Positions 1 to 5,151 of a DNA stretch of 5,151 bases are shown in pieces. The notes beneath the pieces are model-generated. The model had not been told where the DNA came from. It saw only the letters and a list, made by a program, of their open reading frames with translations, and searched no databases. The translations under genes were made by a program, and so were the position numbers. The first letter of the stretch is position 1. Each line of letters opens with the position of its first letter. The DNA comes from Promethearchaeota archaeon (lineage in GTDB: Archaea > Asgardarchaeota > Lokiarchaeia > Sigynarchaeales > SOKP01), in the NCBI GenBank assembly GCA_030620005.1, contig JAUXAJ010000324.1:1-5151 (forward strand). Reading direction: 5' to 3'.

Positions 1-1206
1 CTCGTAATAGGATTGACAAGGAAGAACGTCTCCATTTGGCTCGATTGCAATGCTAATATTGGCTGCGGAACATTTTTTAGCCCCTAAACCTAGTTCCATC
101 GGATTTAACACGCAATATTGGGTTGGCGAATACCAAATAAATTTCATGTCTAACTTTCTTGCCAAATAATTAATTCTATTTAAAATCGGCTCTAAATCTT
201 CCTCTGCAATACCGTCTTTAAATTCAGCTCCTTTGCCAGAATAGATTAATCCATTACATGCAAAAGTTTTTACTTTCAATTCATTTAAAAATTTTATCGT
301 ATCATCAATTTTATCAATATTGTGCTTGCACAAAGTAGTATTAGTCATGAAAAAAACGTCATCCTTTTCAAAATTCTTAATGGCTTGAACTGTCGCTTCA
401 AAAGCTCCTGCTACACCAACCATTTTATCGTGAATCTCCTTGTCGTGCGATTCTAGCGTAATTTGAGCGTAATCAAGGCCTTTTTGAATGGATTCTTTAA
501 CCAAATTTTCGTCCGCAAACTTTCTTCCGTTAGTTATGATACCCATGACAAACCCGACTTCCTGACCGTATTCTACGATCTCTAACAGATCTTCGCGCGT
601 TGTTGGCTCTCCGCCAGTTAAAGCCACGTGAGGCACACCAACTTCCCAAAGAACATCTAGAATCTTTTTTATTCCTTCTGTATCGAGTTCTGGAAAATCG
701 CGATCTCTTTCGACATAACAATGACCGCAGCTATTATTGCACTTGTAAGTAATAGCTAAGTCAACTCTTAAGGGAAATTCGCTAACTTTAAACGCAGTTC
801 TTTCGTTCGCTAAATCAAGAAAAGGATCTACATCTTCTTGCGTCAGTAAAATTTCCACGTTATCCATTAAATTCTTATAGTCTTCTGCTACTTCTTCCTT
901 GGTTGTTCTATAATATTTTAGAAAATAATCCTGGATTTGTTCCAGAGTTTTACCTTTAATAAATTGCTTGAAATAAACCATCGCAAAGTGGTTCAAATAA
1001 AGAACTGCCTCTGCGTCAACAATCAATACTCCTTTTCCGTTCTTTAAGAGTCTAAGATGGAATTTATGCGTGCCCGTGTCTCGAAATTCAGTTAAACCCG
1101 AGTACACTCTTTTTGCATCGTCGGCTAACACAATCTTAGGAAGTAATTTTTTCTTAGTCTTTTTTATGATTCTTTTTAATTTACCTTTTGACTTTTCCTT
1201 GCTCAT
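1..1206 (-). CDS. Radical SAM/SPASM enzyme with N-terminal PqqD-like (RRE) domain, C-terminus cut off by window edge
   Basis: A predicted cytoplasmic iron-sulfur enzyme, probably a peptide or protein maturase. The visible part is 402 residues from the ATG at 1206-1204. Residues 1-24 are strongly basic (11 Lys, 1 Arg). Residues about 57-122 look like a PqqD/RRE fold: a short beta segment ending in a Tyr-Leu-Asn motif (70-72), then helices with the spacing of PqqD (KGKTLEQI, EEVAEDYKNLM). The radical SAM core starts near 146 and has CNNSCGHC with Cys156, Cys160 and Cys163 for the 4Fe-4S cluster, then TGGEPT (197-202) for SAM binding. A SPASM-type start follows: Cys365, Cys379 and PNGDVLPC ending at Cys397. 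The rest of the auxiliary-cluster domain lies outside the window. The gene follows the DUF2207-like gene after 20 bases and has a consensus ribosome site, so the two are probably cotranscribed. In known families, RRE plus radical SAM plus SPASM act on ribosomal peptides (PqqE, sactipeptide and related maturases). The substrate here is inferred. Archaeal heme-synthesis radical SAM enzymes (AhbC/AhbD) share the core but, to my knowledge, lack the PqqD-like domain. Confidence 0.93.
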   Translation of the reverse strand, partial: MSKEKSKGKLKRIIKKTKKKLLPKIVLADDAKRVYSGLTEFRDTGTHKFHLRLLKNGKGVLIVDAEAVLYLNHFAMVYFKQFIKGKTLEQIQDYFLKYYRTTKEEVAEDYKNLMDNVEILLTQEDVDPFLDLANERTAFKVSEFPLRVDLAITYKCNNSCGHCYVERDRDFPELDTEGIKKILDVLWEVGVPHVALTGGEPTTREDLLEIVEYGQEVGFVMGIITNGRKFADENLVKESIQKGLDYAQITLESHDKEIHDKMVGVAGAFEATVQAIKNFEKDDVFFMTNTTLCKHNIDKIDDTIKFLNELKVKTFACNGLIYSGKGAEFKDGIAEEDLEPILNRINYLARKLDMKFIWYSPTQYCVLNPMELGLGAKKCSAANISIAIEPNGDVLPCQSYYE

Positions 1207-1212
1207 TTTTTT

Positions 1213-1220
1213 ATCCTCCT
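1213..1220 (-). promoter_or_regulatory. Ribosome binding site of the radical SAM gene
   Basis: Read on the minus strand this is AGGAGGAT, with eight bases between AGGAGG and the ATG at 1206. It is the strongest Shine-Dalgarno site in the window, lies in the 20-base gap after the DUF2207-like stop codon, and fixes the start of the radical SAM gene. It also serves as the spacing reference for the two unusual starts elsewhere in the window. Confidence 0.85.
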
Positions 1221-1226
1221 AATTGT

Positions 1227-3098
1227 TCATCTACCGCCACCAGCACAAGCACAAGCGCAGCCTGCACAGGCGCACGCGCACGCGCATCCACCGCCACCGC
1301 CGTATCCTCTGCCCCTTGTTGAAGCTTTTACTTGAACCGGTCTTACAGTGCCAATAATCTTTTCTGCAAAGTTAGAGAAGTTTGTTACTATTGAGTTACT
1401 CACGTTTTCAATACCTCTAACAATAGAATTTGAGAAATTGTTAATGTTAATACGTTCTAGTGGTAGAGATTTAGCTGTTGCCCCTGCATGCGCGGTGTAA
1501 TAACGACGTGAACGCCAGTAATAACTATGATAATAATAATTGTGGTACCAATAGGGACGACGATAGTAATATCGATTGGAAAAGTATTTTTGTGAATTTT
1601 CTTTAAAATGTTCGTCTAATACAAGCCAATCGTAATTGTTTTCAATGTCTTCCCAATTAATCTCCTTAGGCATTGCTTTCACTTCTTTCCAGGCTTCATC
1701 AATTATGTTTTGATAATATCTTGTGGTTCTCTCTAATTGAAAGCCGCGCATTTTTTTATCAGTGGCTTTTATCAAGTCCACTAGCAATTTTTCTAATTTT
1801 CGATCGTTTAAGATTCCTTTACCTCCACCAGTTTTAATAATCGAATCTAAAAATTTTTTCTGATATATTCTCATGTTAGACACTCCTTTAGACGATAAGA
1901 CCTCAAACTTTATCGGGTCTACTCCAACGATTCTAAGATGACCTGTTCTAATAAGAGAAAATATAATTAAGAAAACCACTTTTTTAAGCGGAACATTTTG
2001 AATTATTGCGGCCTCCACGACGGTGAGGTTTTTATTAACGCCAATGCTATCAATCTTTATGTTTGGTTTTGAATATGGTAATTTTTCCATCCTTTTACTA
2101 ATTAATCTGAATATTAAATATCCGATCATTCCAAACCCTATGACAACTACGACGAAGAATCCTATTATGAGAAGAATATCCCCTAATATTACCCAAAAGC
2201 TAAATAAGAAAAAGAGTCCTGCTAAAGCAAAACAACACATAGAACCAGAACATTGTATGGGTGCTCTTTTTGCCTTTGGGGGATAATATCTGTTTTTAAC
2301 ATGCTTGTTATAGCTATATATTAAGAAACCTCCCCCAACAATCAAACCAATCACGCTAATTGCCAATAAAATGCCGACTATCGTCGAAACTAATACTGGA
2401 TTCATTGTCCCTGCATAATATGTGTCCACATATGTTTTAGGAAATGAAACTCCAAAAGTATATTGCTTCATGGCAACGTTGGTTTTTATCCAAGTAAAAA
2501 TCAAGTCTCCATCAGCAGCACGACTAAATTTCGTGTAGATTTCATCGTAATATTTTACTTCGCTCCCGTCTTTCAACCCATCTGGGAAATAGATGTTCAC
2601 TTCAAGATATTCATACGTGTCGCAAAAATCGGAATCAAACCACGTGGGTGAAAACACAACGCTTGCGAGGTTTTGATCTTCGTAGTCCTCGTAAACCATT
2701 TGTGGATTGTTTCCTCTCACGTGAAGCGTTCCTGACTTACCAGGCTGTATTGCATGAGGACCTAATTTAATCTCTACGCCGTAATCTATGTATGGTGATG
2801 GCCCAATAACAGAGACCGTGTGACCATCTAATTCTGCTGTAATGCTATTAATATCGTAGTGCTCGTTTGGAAATCCTATGTCAACCCAATCGATTTCGTC
2901 TGCCCAAGAATGGCATGTAAATGTAATCCAATACTCAATAGTTGTTGAACCGTCCTTTTCGATGTAGACATTAACCTTTTCTGAATCCACATCAAACGAA
3001 TATTCTTGTGCTTTAACTGGTATTGATATGCCGCTTAAAAGAATGATTGAAAAAGTTACAAATAATAATCCATGAATCAATAAGTTCTTGTTTTTAAT
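1227..3098 (-). CDS. DUF2207-like membrane protein with a C-terminal Cys-Ala repeat tail
   Basis: A cell-surface membrane protein of unknown function. Residue numbers count from the TTG at 3080; add six if the ATT at 3098 is the start. Residues 1-24 are a signal peptide with likely cleavage VKA|Q. About 25-220 is a beta-rich extracytoplasmic domain resembling the DUF2207 N-terminal domain. Membrane helices lie at about 228-257, 279-299 and 301-326. Basic flanks (KHVKNR, RLISKR) put the rest in the cytoplasm. Residues 350-395 (NLTVVEAAII, then LIRTGHLRI) resemble the winged-helix-like cytoplasmic region of DUF2207 proteins. Residues 504-528 are Tyr-rich, and 599-617 are CACACACAGCACACAGGGR. 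The start at 3098 is preferred because GGTGG lies seven bases upstream and it supplies a Lys-Asn-Lys-Asn n-region, whereas the TTG has neither a ribosome site nor a basic n-region. The gene sits four bases after the zinc-ribbon gene. The family match is from memory of its architecture. The role is unknown, but the tail is a candidate substrate of the downstream radical SAM enzyme. Confidence 0.88.
   Translation of the reverse strand: MKNKNLLIHGLLFVTFSIILLSGISIPVKAQEYSFDVDSEKVNVYIEKDGSTTIEYWITFTCHSWADEIDWVDIGFPNEHYDINSITAELDGHTVSVIGPSPYIDYGVEIKLGPHAIQPGKSGTLHVRGNNPQMVYEDYEDQNLASVVFSPTWFDSDFCDTYEYLEVNIYFPDGLKDGSEVKYYDEIYTKFSRAADGDLIFTWIKTNVAMKQYTFGVSFPKTYVDTYYAGTMNPVLVSTIVGILLAISVIGLIVGGGFLIYSYNKHVKNRYYPPKAKRAPIQCSGSMCCFALAGLFFLFSFWVILGDILLIIGFFVVVVIGFGMIGYLIFRLISKRMEKLPYSKPNIKIDSIGVNKNLTVVEAAIIQNVPLKKVVFLIIFSLIRTGHLRIVGVDPIKFEVLSSKGVSNMRIYQKKFLDSIIKTGGGKGILNDRKLEKLLVDLIKATDKKMRGFQLERTTRYYQNIIDEAWKEVKAMPKEINWEDIENNYDWLVLDEHFKENSQKYFSNRYYYRRPYWYHNYYYHSYYWRSRRYYTAHAGATAKSLPLERININNFSNSIVRGIENVSNSIVTNFSNFAEKIIGTVRPVQVKASTRGRGYGGGGGCACACACAGCACACAGGGR
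1230..1286 (-). repeat. Cys-Ala dipeptide repeat tail coding region
   Basis: This encodes the last 19 residues of the DUF2207-like protein: four Cys-Ala pairs, Gly, three Cys-Ala pairs, then Gly-Gly-Gly-Arg, giving seven cysteines. A run of five glycines precedes it. The codons vary (Cys TGC and TGT; Ala GCG, GCC, GCA and GCT), so this is not a fresh tandem DNA duplication, and the amino-acid pattern appears to be kept. Predicted topology places the tail in the cytoplasm. It could be modified by the neighbouring radical SAM enzyme or bind metal; the sequence does not decide between these. Confidence 0.85.
1497..1571 (-). other. Tyr/Trp/Arg-rich low-complexity segment in the DUF2207-like protein
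   Basis: These 25 codons (residues 504-528 from the TTG) contain 12 Tyr, 2 Trp, 5 Arg and 2 His, with clusters such as YYYRRPYWY and YYYHSYYW. The segment lies in the predicted cytoplasmic part, about 70 residues before the Cys-Ala tail. It looks like a disordered, sticky linker. No known domain is recognised in it. Confidence 0.8.
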
Positions 3099-3102
3099 TT
3101 TT

Positions 3103-3492
3103 TTACCACCTAACCTTGGATTTTGGTATTTTTATCTCCAATCCACACTTTTCGCATATGACTTTATTTTCTCTCTTCAATTTATCCGTTATTTCAATTG
3201 GATTTCTACAATTAGTACACACGATCTCACTTGGAATATTTACGCTTTGATCGTCTCGCTCGTTGCTTCCTTTAACGACCTTTACAATTTTATATTCTCT
3301 TCTTTGTATTACAAGCGAAATAACTACTAAAATAATTATCGCTATGACGATTAAAACAACCCCTACAATTAATCTCGATACCATTCTTGCAGGGTCAACT
3401 GGAGAAGCCAATAGAAATAGCACGCCTAGTCCGGTAAGGATTATAAAAACACCGTAATTCATTATTTTTAAAATAATGCTTGAATCTGCCAT
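3103..3492 (-). CDS. Small membrane protein with C-terminal zinc ribbon
   Basis: A 129-residue protein of unknown function. Two membrane helices are visible at about residues 11-30 and 40-62, joined by a short loop (SPVDPARMVSR). A basic segment QRREYK follows, then a soluble tail. The tail holds CTNC (Cys92, Cys95) and CEKC (Cys113, Cys116), the spacing of a rubredoxin-like zinc ribbon with a 17-residue loop. Basic residues after the second helix suggest that both termini face the cytoplasm. The start is the ATG at 3492-3490. There is no Shine-Dalgarno site before it, but a TATA box lies about 29 bases upstream, as expected for a leaderless archaeal mRNA. It is the first gene of the minus-strand unit and ends four bases before the preferred start of the DUF2207-like gene, so the two products may work together at the membrane. 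Archaeal genomes hold many such short helix-plus-zinc-ribbon proteins, and I do not recognise a specific family. Confidence 0.85.
   Translation of the reverse strand: MADSSIILKIMNYGVFIILTGLGVLFLLASPVDPARMVSRLIVGVVLIVIAIIILVVISLVIQRREYKIVKVVKGSNERDDQSVNIPSEIVCTNCRNPIEITDKLKRENKVICEKCGLEIKIPKSKVRW
3105..3111 (-). promoter_or_regulatory. Ribosome binding site of the DUF2207-like gene
   Basis: Read on the minus strand this is AGGTGGT, overlapping the last two sense codons (Arg, Trp) and the stop codon of the zinc-ribbon gene. It fits the AGGTGAT part of the consensus anti-SD match. Seven bases separate GGTGG from the ATT at 3098, while 25 bases separate it from the first conventional start (TTG at 3080). 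It therefore favours the ATT and suggests translational coupling to the upstream gene. Confidence 0.55.
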
Positions 3493-3502
3493 TTTTTGAA
3501 TT

Positions 3503-3552
3503 AAATATTTAAAATAGTTTTATACTATATTCTTATCATTTCAAATATTTAA
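3503..3552. repeat. Pair of AAATATTTAA direct repeats in the divergent promoter region
   Basis: AAATATTTAA occurs at 3503-3512 and again at 3543-3552, exactly 40 bases apart (about four helical turns). Each copy contains the self-complementary AAATATTT. The copies flank the minus-strand TATA box, so they could bind a regulator. In DNA this AT-rich the pair could also arise by chance. Confidence 0.3.
3518..3524 (-). promoter_or_regulatory. TATA box of the minus-strand three-gene unit
   Basis: Read on the minus strand this is TATAAAA, centred 29 bases upstream of the ATG at 3492. Archaeal transcription starts about 25 bases downstream of the TATA centre, so the transcript would begin almost at the ATG, which agrees with the lack of a ribosome site there. 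The box lies inside a short palindrome, ATAGT-N5-ACTAT (3514-3528), a possible repressor site. Confidence 0.5.
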
Positions 3553-3564
3553 TAATTTCTTCAC

Positions 3565-3571
3565 ATTATAT
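3565..3571 (+). promoter_or_regulatory. Possible TATA box for the CoA ligase gene
   Basis: ATTATAT here would place transcription start near 3593, leaving a leader of roughly 35-40 bases that contains the ribosome site at 3617-3625. A second TA-rich stretch (3604-3612) is too close to the start to give that leader. The assignment is weak because the whole intergenic region is AT-rich. Confidence 0.25.
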
Positions 3572-3616
3572 GGAATGATTTTTATTGTAGCTCGCACATA
3601 TTAATTATATATTTTT

Positions 3617-3625
3617 GGAGATGAT
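3617..3625 (+). promoter_or_regulatory. Ribosome binding site of the CoA ligase gene
   Basis: GGAGATGAT matches the GGAGGTGAT consensus at eight of nine positions. It lies five bases before ATA at 3631. The two ATG codons at 3621 and 3624 overlap the site and run straight into TAA at 3627, so they cannot start this gene. The site supports initiation near 3631, well upstream of the first in-frame ATG at 3826. Confidence 0.5.
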
Positions 3626-3630
3626 GTAAT

Positions 3631-4971
3631 ATAAATTATAATTACTTTGATGAGAAGAGAGAAAAGACTCCTTGGAATGAATTAGAAGAGAATTTTATCA
3701 ATAGGGGGCGTTGGACTTTAAAGCGAATTTACGATAACATTCCATTTCTTAAAAAACGCTATCAGGATGCTGGAATAGCCCCTGACGATATAAAAACTAT
3801 CGAAGACTTAAAAAAGGTTCCGTACATGAGTAAACAAGATTTTTTAGACAGTTTTCCCGATAAATTAGTTTGCGTTTCCAAAGAACAAATAGTTCGGATG
3901 CACGCAACAAGCGGCACTTCCGGGCACAGCCCTACTTGTGGTTTTTATACTCAAAAAGATTTAGAAGACTGGAGCTATTTATGCGCCCGTAATTTGGGTG
4001 CAATCGGCATGACTAAAAAAGATGTGTTTCAAAACACAACTTCCGCAGGGCTCTTTACAGGAGGCTTTGGATATGCTCAAGGATGCACTGTATTAGGAGC
4101 CATGTTAATTCCTTTTGGTCCTGGAATGACTGCGAGGCAGTTGGAGTTCTTCAAGACCTTTAAAGTTACCGCTTTCCACGCAATTCCTTCCTTTGGTTTG
4201 AGAATAGCCGAAGTAATGGAGCAGGAAGGAGTTAAAAAAGAAGACCTCTATCTGAAATACGCAATTTTAGGCGCCGAAGGGTGGGCAGAATCAACTAGGA
4301 CTACTATTGAAGACCGTTTAGGTATTAAGGCTTACGACAATTATGGTTTAACCGAAGCGTATGGGCCAGGACCTAGTTGCGAATGTCAAGAGCAAAATGG
4401 GCTCCATTTATGGTCAGATTACTTTTATCCAGAAGTTATCAACCCCAAAACAGGTGAAGTTTTGCCATTGGGAGAAGATGGTGAATTAGTCTTGACAAGT
4501 CTTCACAAAGAAGCCTTGCCAATCTTTCGCTATCGAACGGGTGATATAACTGCATTAAGAAAAAGTGAATGTCCGTGTGGAAGAACAGGATTCATGATTG
4601 ACCGGATAAAAGGTCGAAAAGACGACATGCACGTTATCAAAGGAGTTAACATTTATCCATCAATGCTTGAAGAAGAAATATTTAATCTATCGACCTACTT
4701 TTCTGACATCTATTTGATAACTTACCACACTGTTGGGGTTTACGATGAGGTTACTGTGAATGTTGAGGTCAAACCCGGCGTGGACAAAAAGAAAGCTAAA
4801 AAAGAATTAGAGAAAAATTTAATCGAAGCAACTTTTCTGCGCATAAATGTCACGATATTTGATAGCGGCACTCTTCCTCGACAAGAAGGTAAAGCTGTTC
4901 GGCATAAAGATATTAGAGATCGTCCCGATGGTTATAAAGGATGGTTGAAAATGATGGTGAACGGGAAATAA
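3631..4971 (+). CDS. Phenylacetate-CoA ligase family protein (PaaK-like), probable ATA start
   Basis: A cytoplasmic adenylate-forming enzyme. The family activates an aryl or related carboxylic acid with ATP and joins it to CoA through an acyl-AMP; phenylacetate is typical, but the substrate here is not determined. From ATA at 3631 it is 446 residues, close to the usual 430-440. The first ordinary start, ATG at 3826, would remove 65 residues that are clearly family-like (NYFDEKREKTPWNELEEN, IYDNIPFLKKRYQDAGI). Counted from that ATG, motifs are: phosphate loop TSGTSGHSP (28-36), DNYGLTEAYGPG (171-182), CEC (185-187), NPKTGEVLPLGEDGELVLT (206-224), RYRTGD (235-240), CPCGRTG (249-255), GRKDDM then KGVNIYPS (263-279), and C-terminal LPRQEGKAVRHKDIRDRP with the likely catalytic lysine. 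An in-frame TGA at 3622 blocks any longer form. The gene is divergent from the membrane/radical SAM unit and separately expressed. The sequence shows no functional link between them. Confidence 0.93.
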   Translation: MNYNYFDEKREKTPWNELEENFINRGRWTLKRIYDNIPFLKKRYQDAGIAPDDIKTIEDLKKVPYMSKQDFLDSFPDKLVCVSKEQIVRMHATSGTSGHSPTCGFYTQKDLEDWSYLCARNLGAIGMTKKDVFQNTTSAGLFTGGFGYAQGCTVLGAMLIPFGPGMTARQLEFFKTFKVTAFHAIPSFGLRIAEVMEQEGVKKEDLYLKYAILGAEGWAESTRTTIEDRLGIKAYDNYGLTEAYGPGPSCECQEQNGLHLWSDYFYPEVINPKTGEVLPLGEDGELVLTSLHKEALPIFRYRTGDITALRKSECPCGRTGFMIDRIKGRKDDMHVIKGVNIYPSMLEEEIFNLSTYFSDIYLITYHTVGVYDEVTVNVEVKPGVDKKKAKKELEKNLIEATFLRINVTIFDSGTLPRQEGKAVRHKDIRDRPDGYKGWLKMMVNGK

Positions 4972-4997
4972 TTCTGTTTATAATAAGGAATTACTAA

Positions 4998-5013
4998 TTT
5001 TTTTTTATTTTTT
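4998..5013 (+). terminator. T-rich terminator after the CoA ligase gene
   Basis: A run of nine T, one A and six T begins 26 bases after the TAA stop, with no stable hairpin before it. Archaeal RNA polymerase terminates at such T tracts, so this is the likely end of the ligase transcript. Confidence 0.5.
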
Positions 5014-5151
5014 AAAAAGGCTGTTTAGGTATAGTTTCTAAAAAGTCTTTTTTAAATTTAAATTCTAAGATTTCCTGCGTTTTTACCATATTTTTTTCAT
5101 ATCACCTACATATTACACTCATTTAATACTCAATTCACGAATATTATCTAC
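5014..5151. other. AT-rich stretch without a convincing gene
   Basis: No RNA gene, repeat array or mobile-element end is visible. The only coding hint is a 25-codon minus-strand reading frame starting with ATG at 5089 and ending in TAA at 5012, which is too short to call. An AGGTGAT motif is present on the minus strand at 5101-5107, directly before another ATG (5100) that gives only five codons. Confidence 0.4.

Noticed and set aside
530..721. 63-codon minus-strand reading frame with an Arg-rich product
   Set aside because: It lies in another frame inside the radical SAM gene, over the CX3CX2C and GGEP region, and has no recognisable domain.
1260..1271. Short inverted repeat GCCTG-CA-CAGGC
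   Set aside because: It falls inside the Cys-Ala codons, has only a two-base loop, and is explained by the protein repeat. It is not a credible terminator or attenuator.
1242..1286. Cys-rich tail as a classic zinc finger or ferredoxin motif
   Set aside because: The Cys residues alternate every second residue with no CXXC spacing, unlike known zinc or iron-sulfur sites. Loose metal binding cannot be excluded.
2023..2286. 87-codon plus-strand reading frame
   Set aside because: It is antisense to the membrane-helix region of the DUF2207-like gene, and its hydrophobic look mirrors that region. It has no ribosome site.
3088..3457. Two overlapping plus-strand reading frames
   Set aside because: They are antisense to the zinc-ribbon membrane gene, which has clear helices, CXXC pairs and a promoter.
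3826..4971. ATG at 3826 as the ligase start
   Set aside because: It would cut off about 65 family-like residues and has no ribosome site. It lies within a conserved stretch (KKVPYMSKQDF).
1..5151. CRISPR arrays, tRNA or rRNA genes, insertion-sequence ends
   Set aside because: No spaced repeats, cloverleaf-like sequence, transposase fragments or terminal inverted repeats were seen by eye on either strand.

Overview
This is an AT-rich window, probably from an archaeon. The evidence is a TATA box placed for a leaderless or short-leader transcript, a T-rich terminator without a hairpin, and the gene types present. An uncultured lineage is plausible, but the sequence alone does not fix the phylum.

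Layout: the minus strand carries a tight three-gene transcription unit read from about 3492 down to position 1. First is a small two-helix membrane protein with a C-terminal zinc ribbon (3492-3103). Four bases later comes a large DUF2207-like membrane protein (3098-1227). Twenty bases after that comes a radical SAM enzyme (from 1206) that runs off the left edge. A divergent intergenic region (about 3493-3630) holds promoters for both directions. The plus strand then carries one phenylacetate-CoA ligase family gene (3631-4971), followed by a T-rich terminator and an AT-rich stretch with no convincing gene.

The most interesting content is the DUF2207/radical SAM pair. The membrane protein ends in a predicted cytoplasmic tail made of Cys-Ala dipeptides, (CA)4-G-(CA)3-GGGR, after a Gly-rich linker and a separate Tyr-rich segment. 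The next gene encodes a radical SAM protein with a PqqD-like (RRE-type) N-terminal domain, a CX3CX2C cluster motif and the start of a SPASM domain. This is the domain set of enzymes that modify ribosomal peptides. I propose that the tail of the membrane protein is the enzyme's substrate, giving a membrane-anchored, RiPP-like modification system. This is inference from domain content and adjacency and is not shown by the sequence.

A second oddity concerns start codons. Two of the four genes have no ATG, GTG or TTG where homology, signal-peptide architecture and the Shine-Dalgarno site place the start. ATT (3098) and ATA (3631) sit there instead. Either near-cognate initiation or sequence error could explain this.
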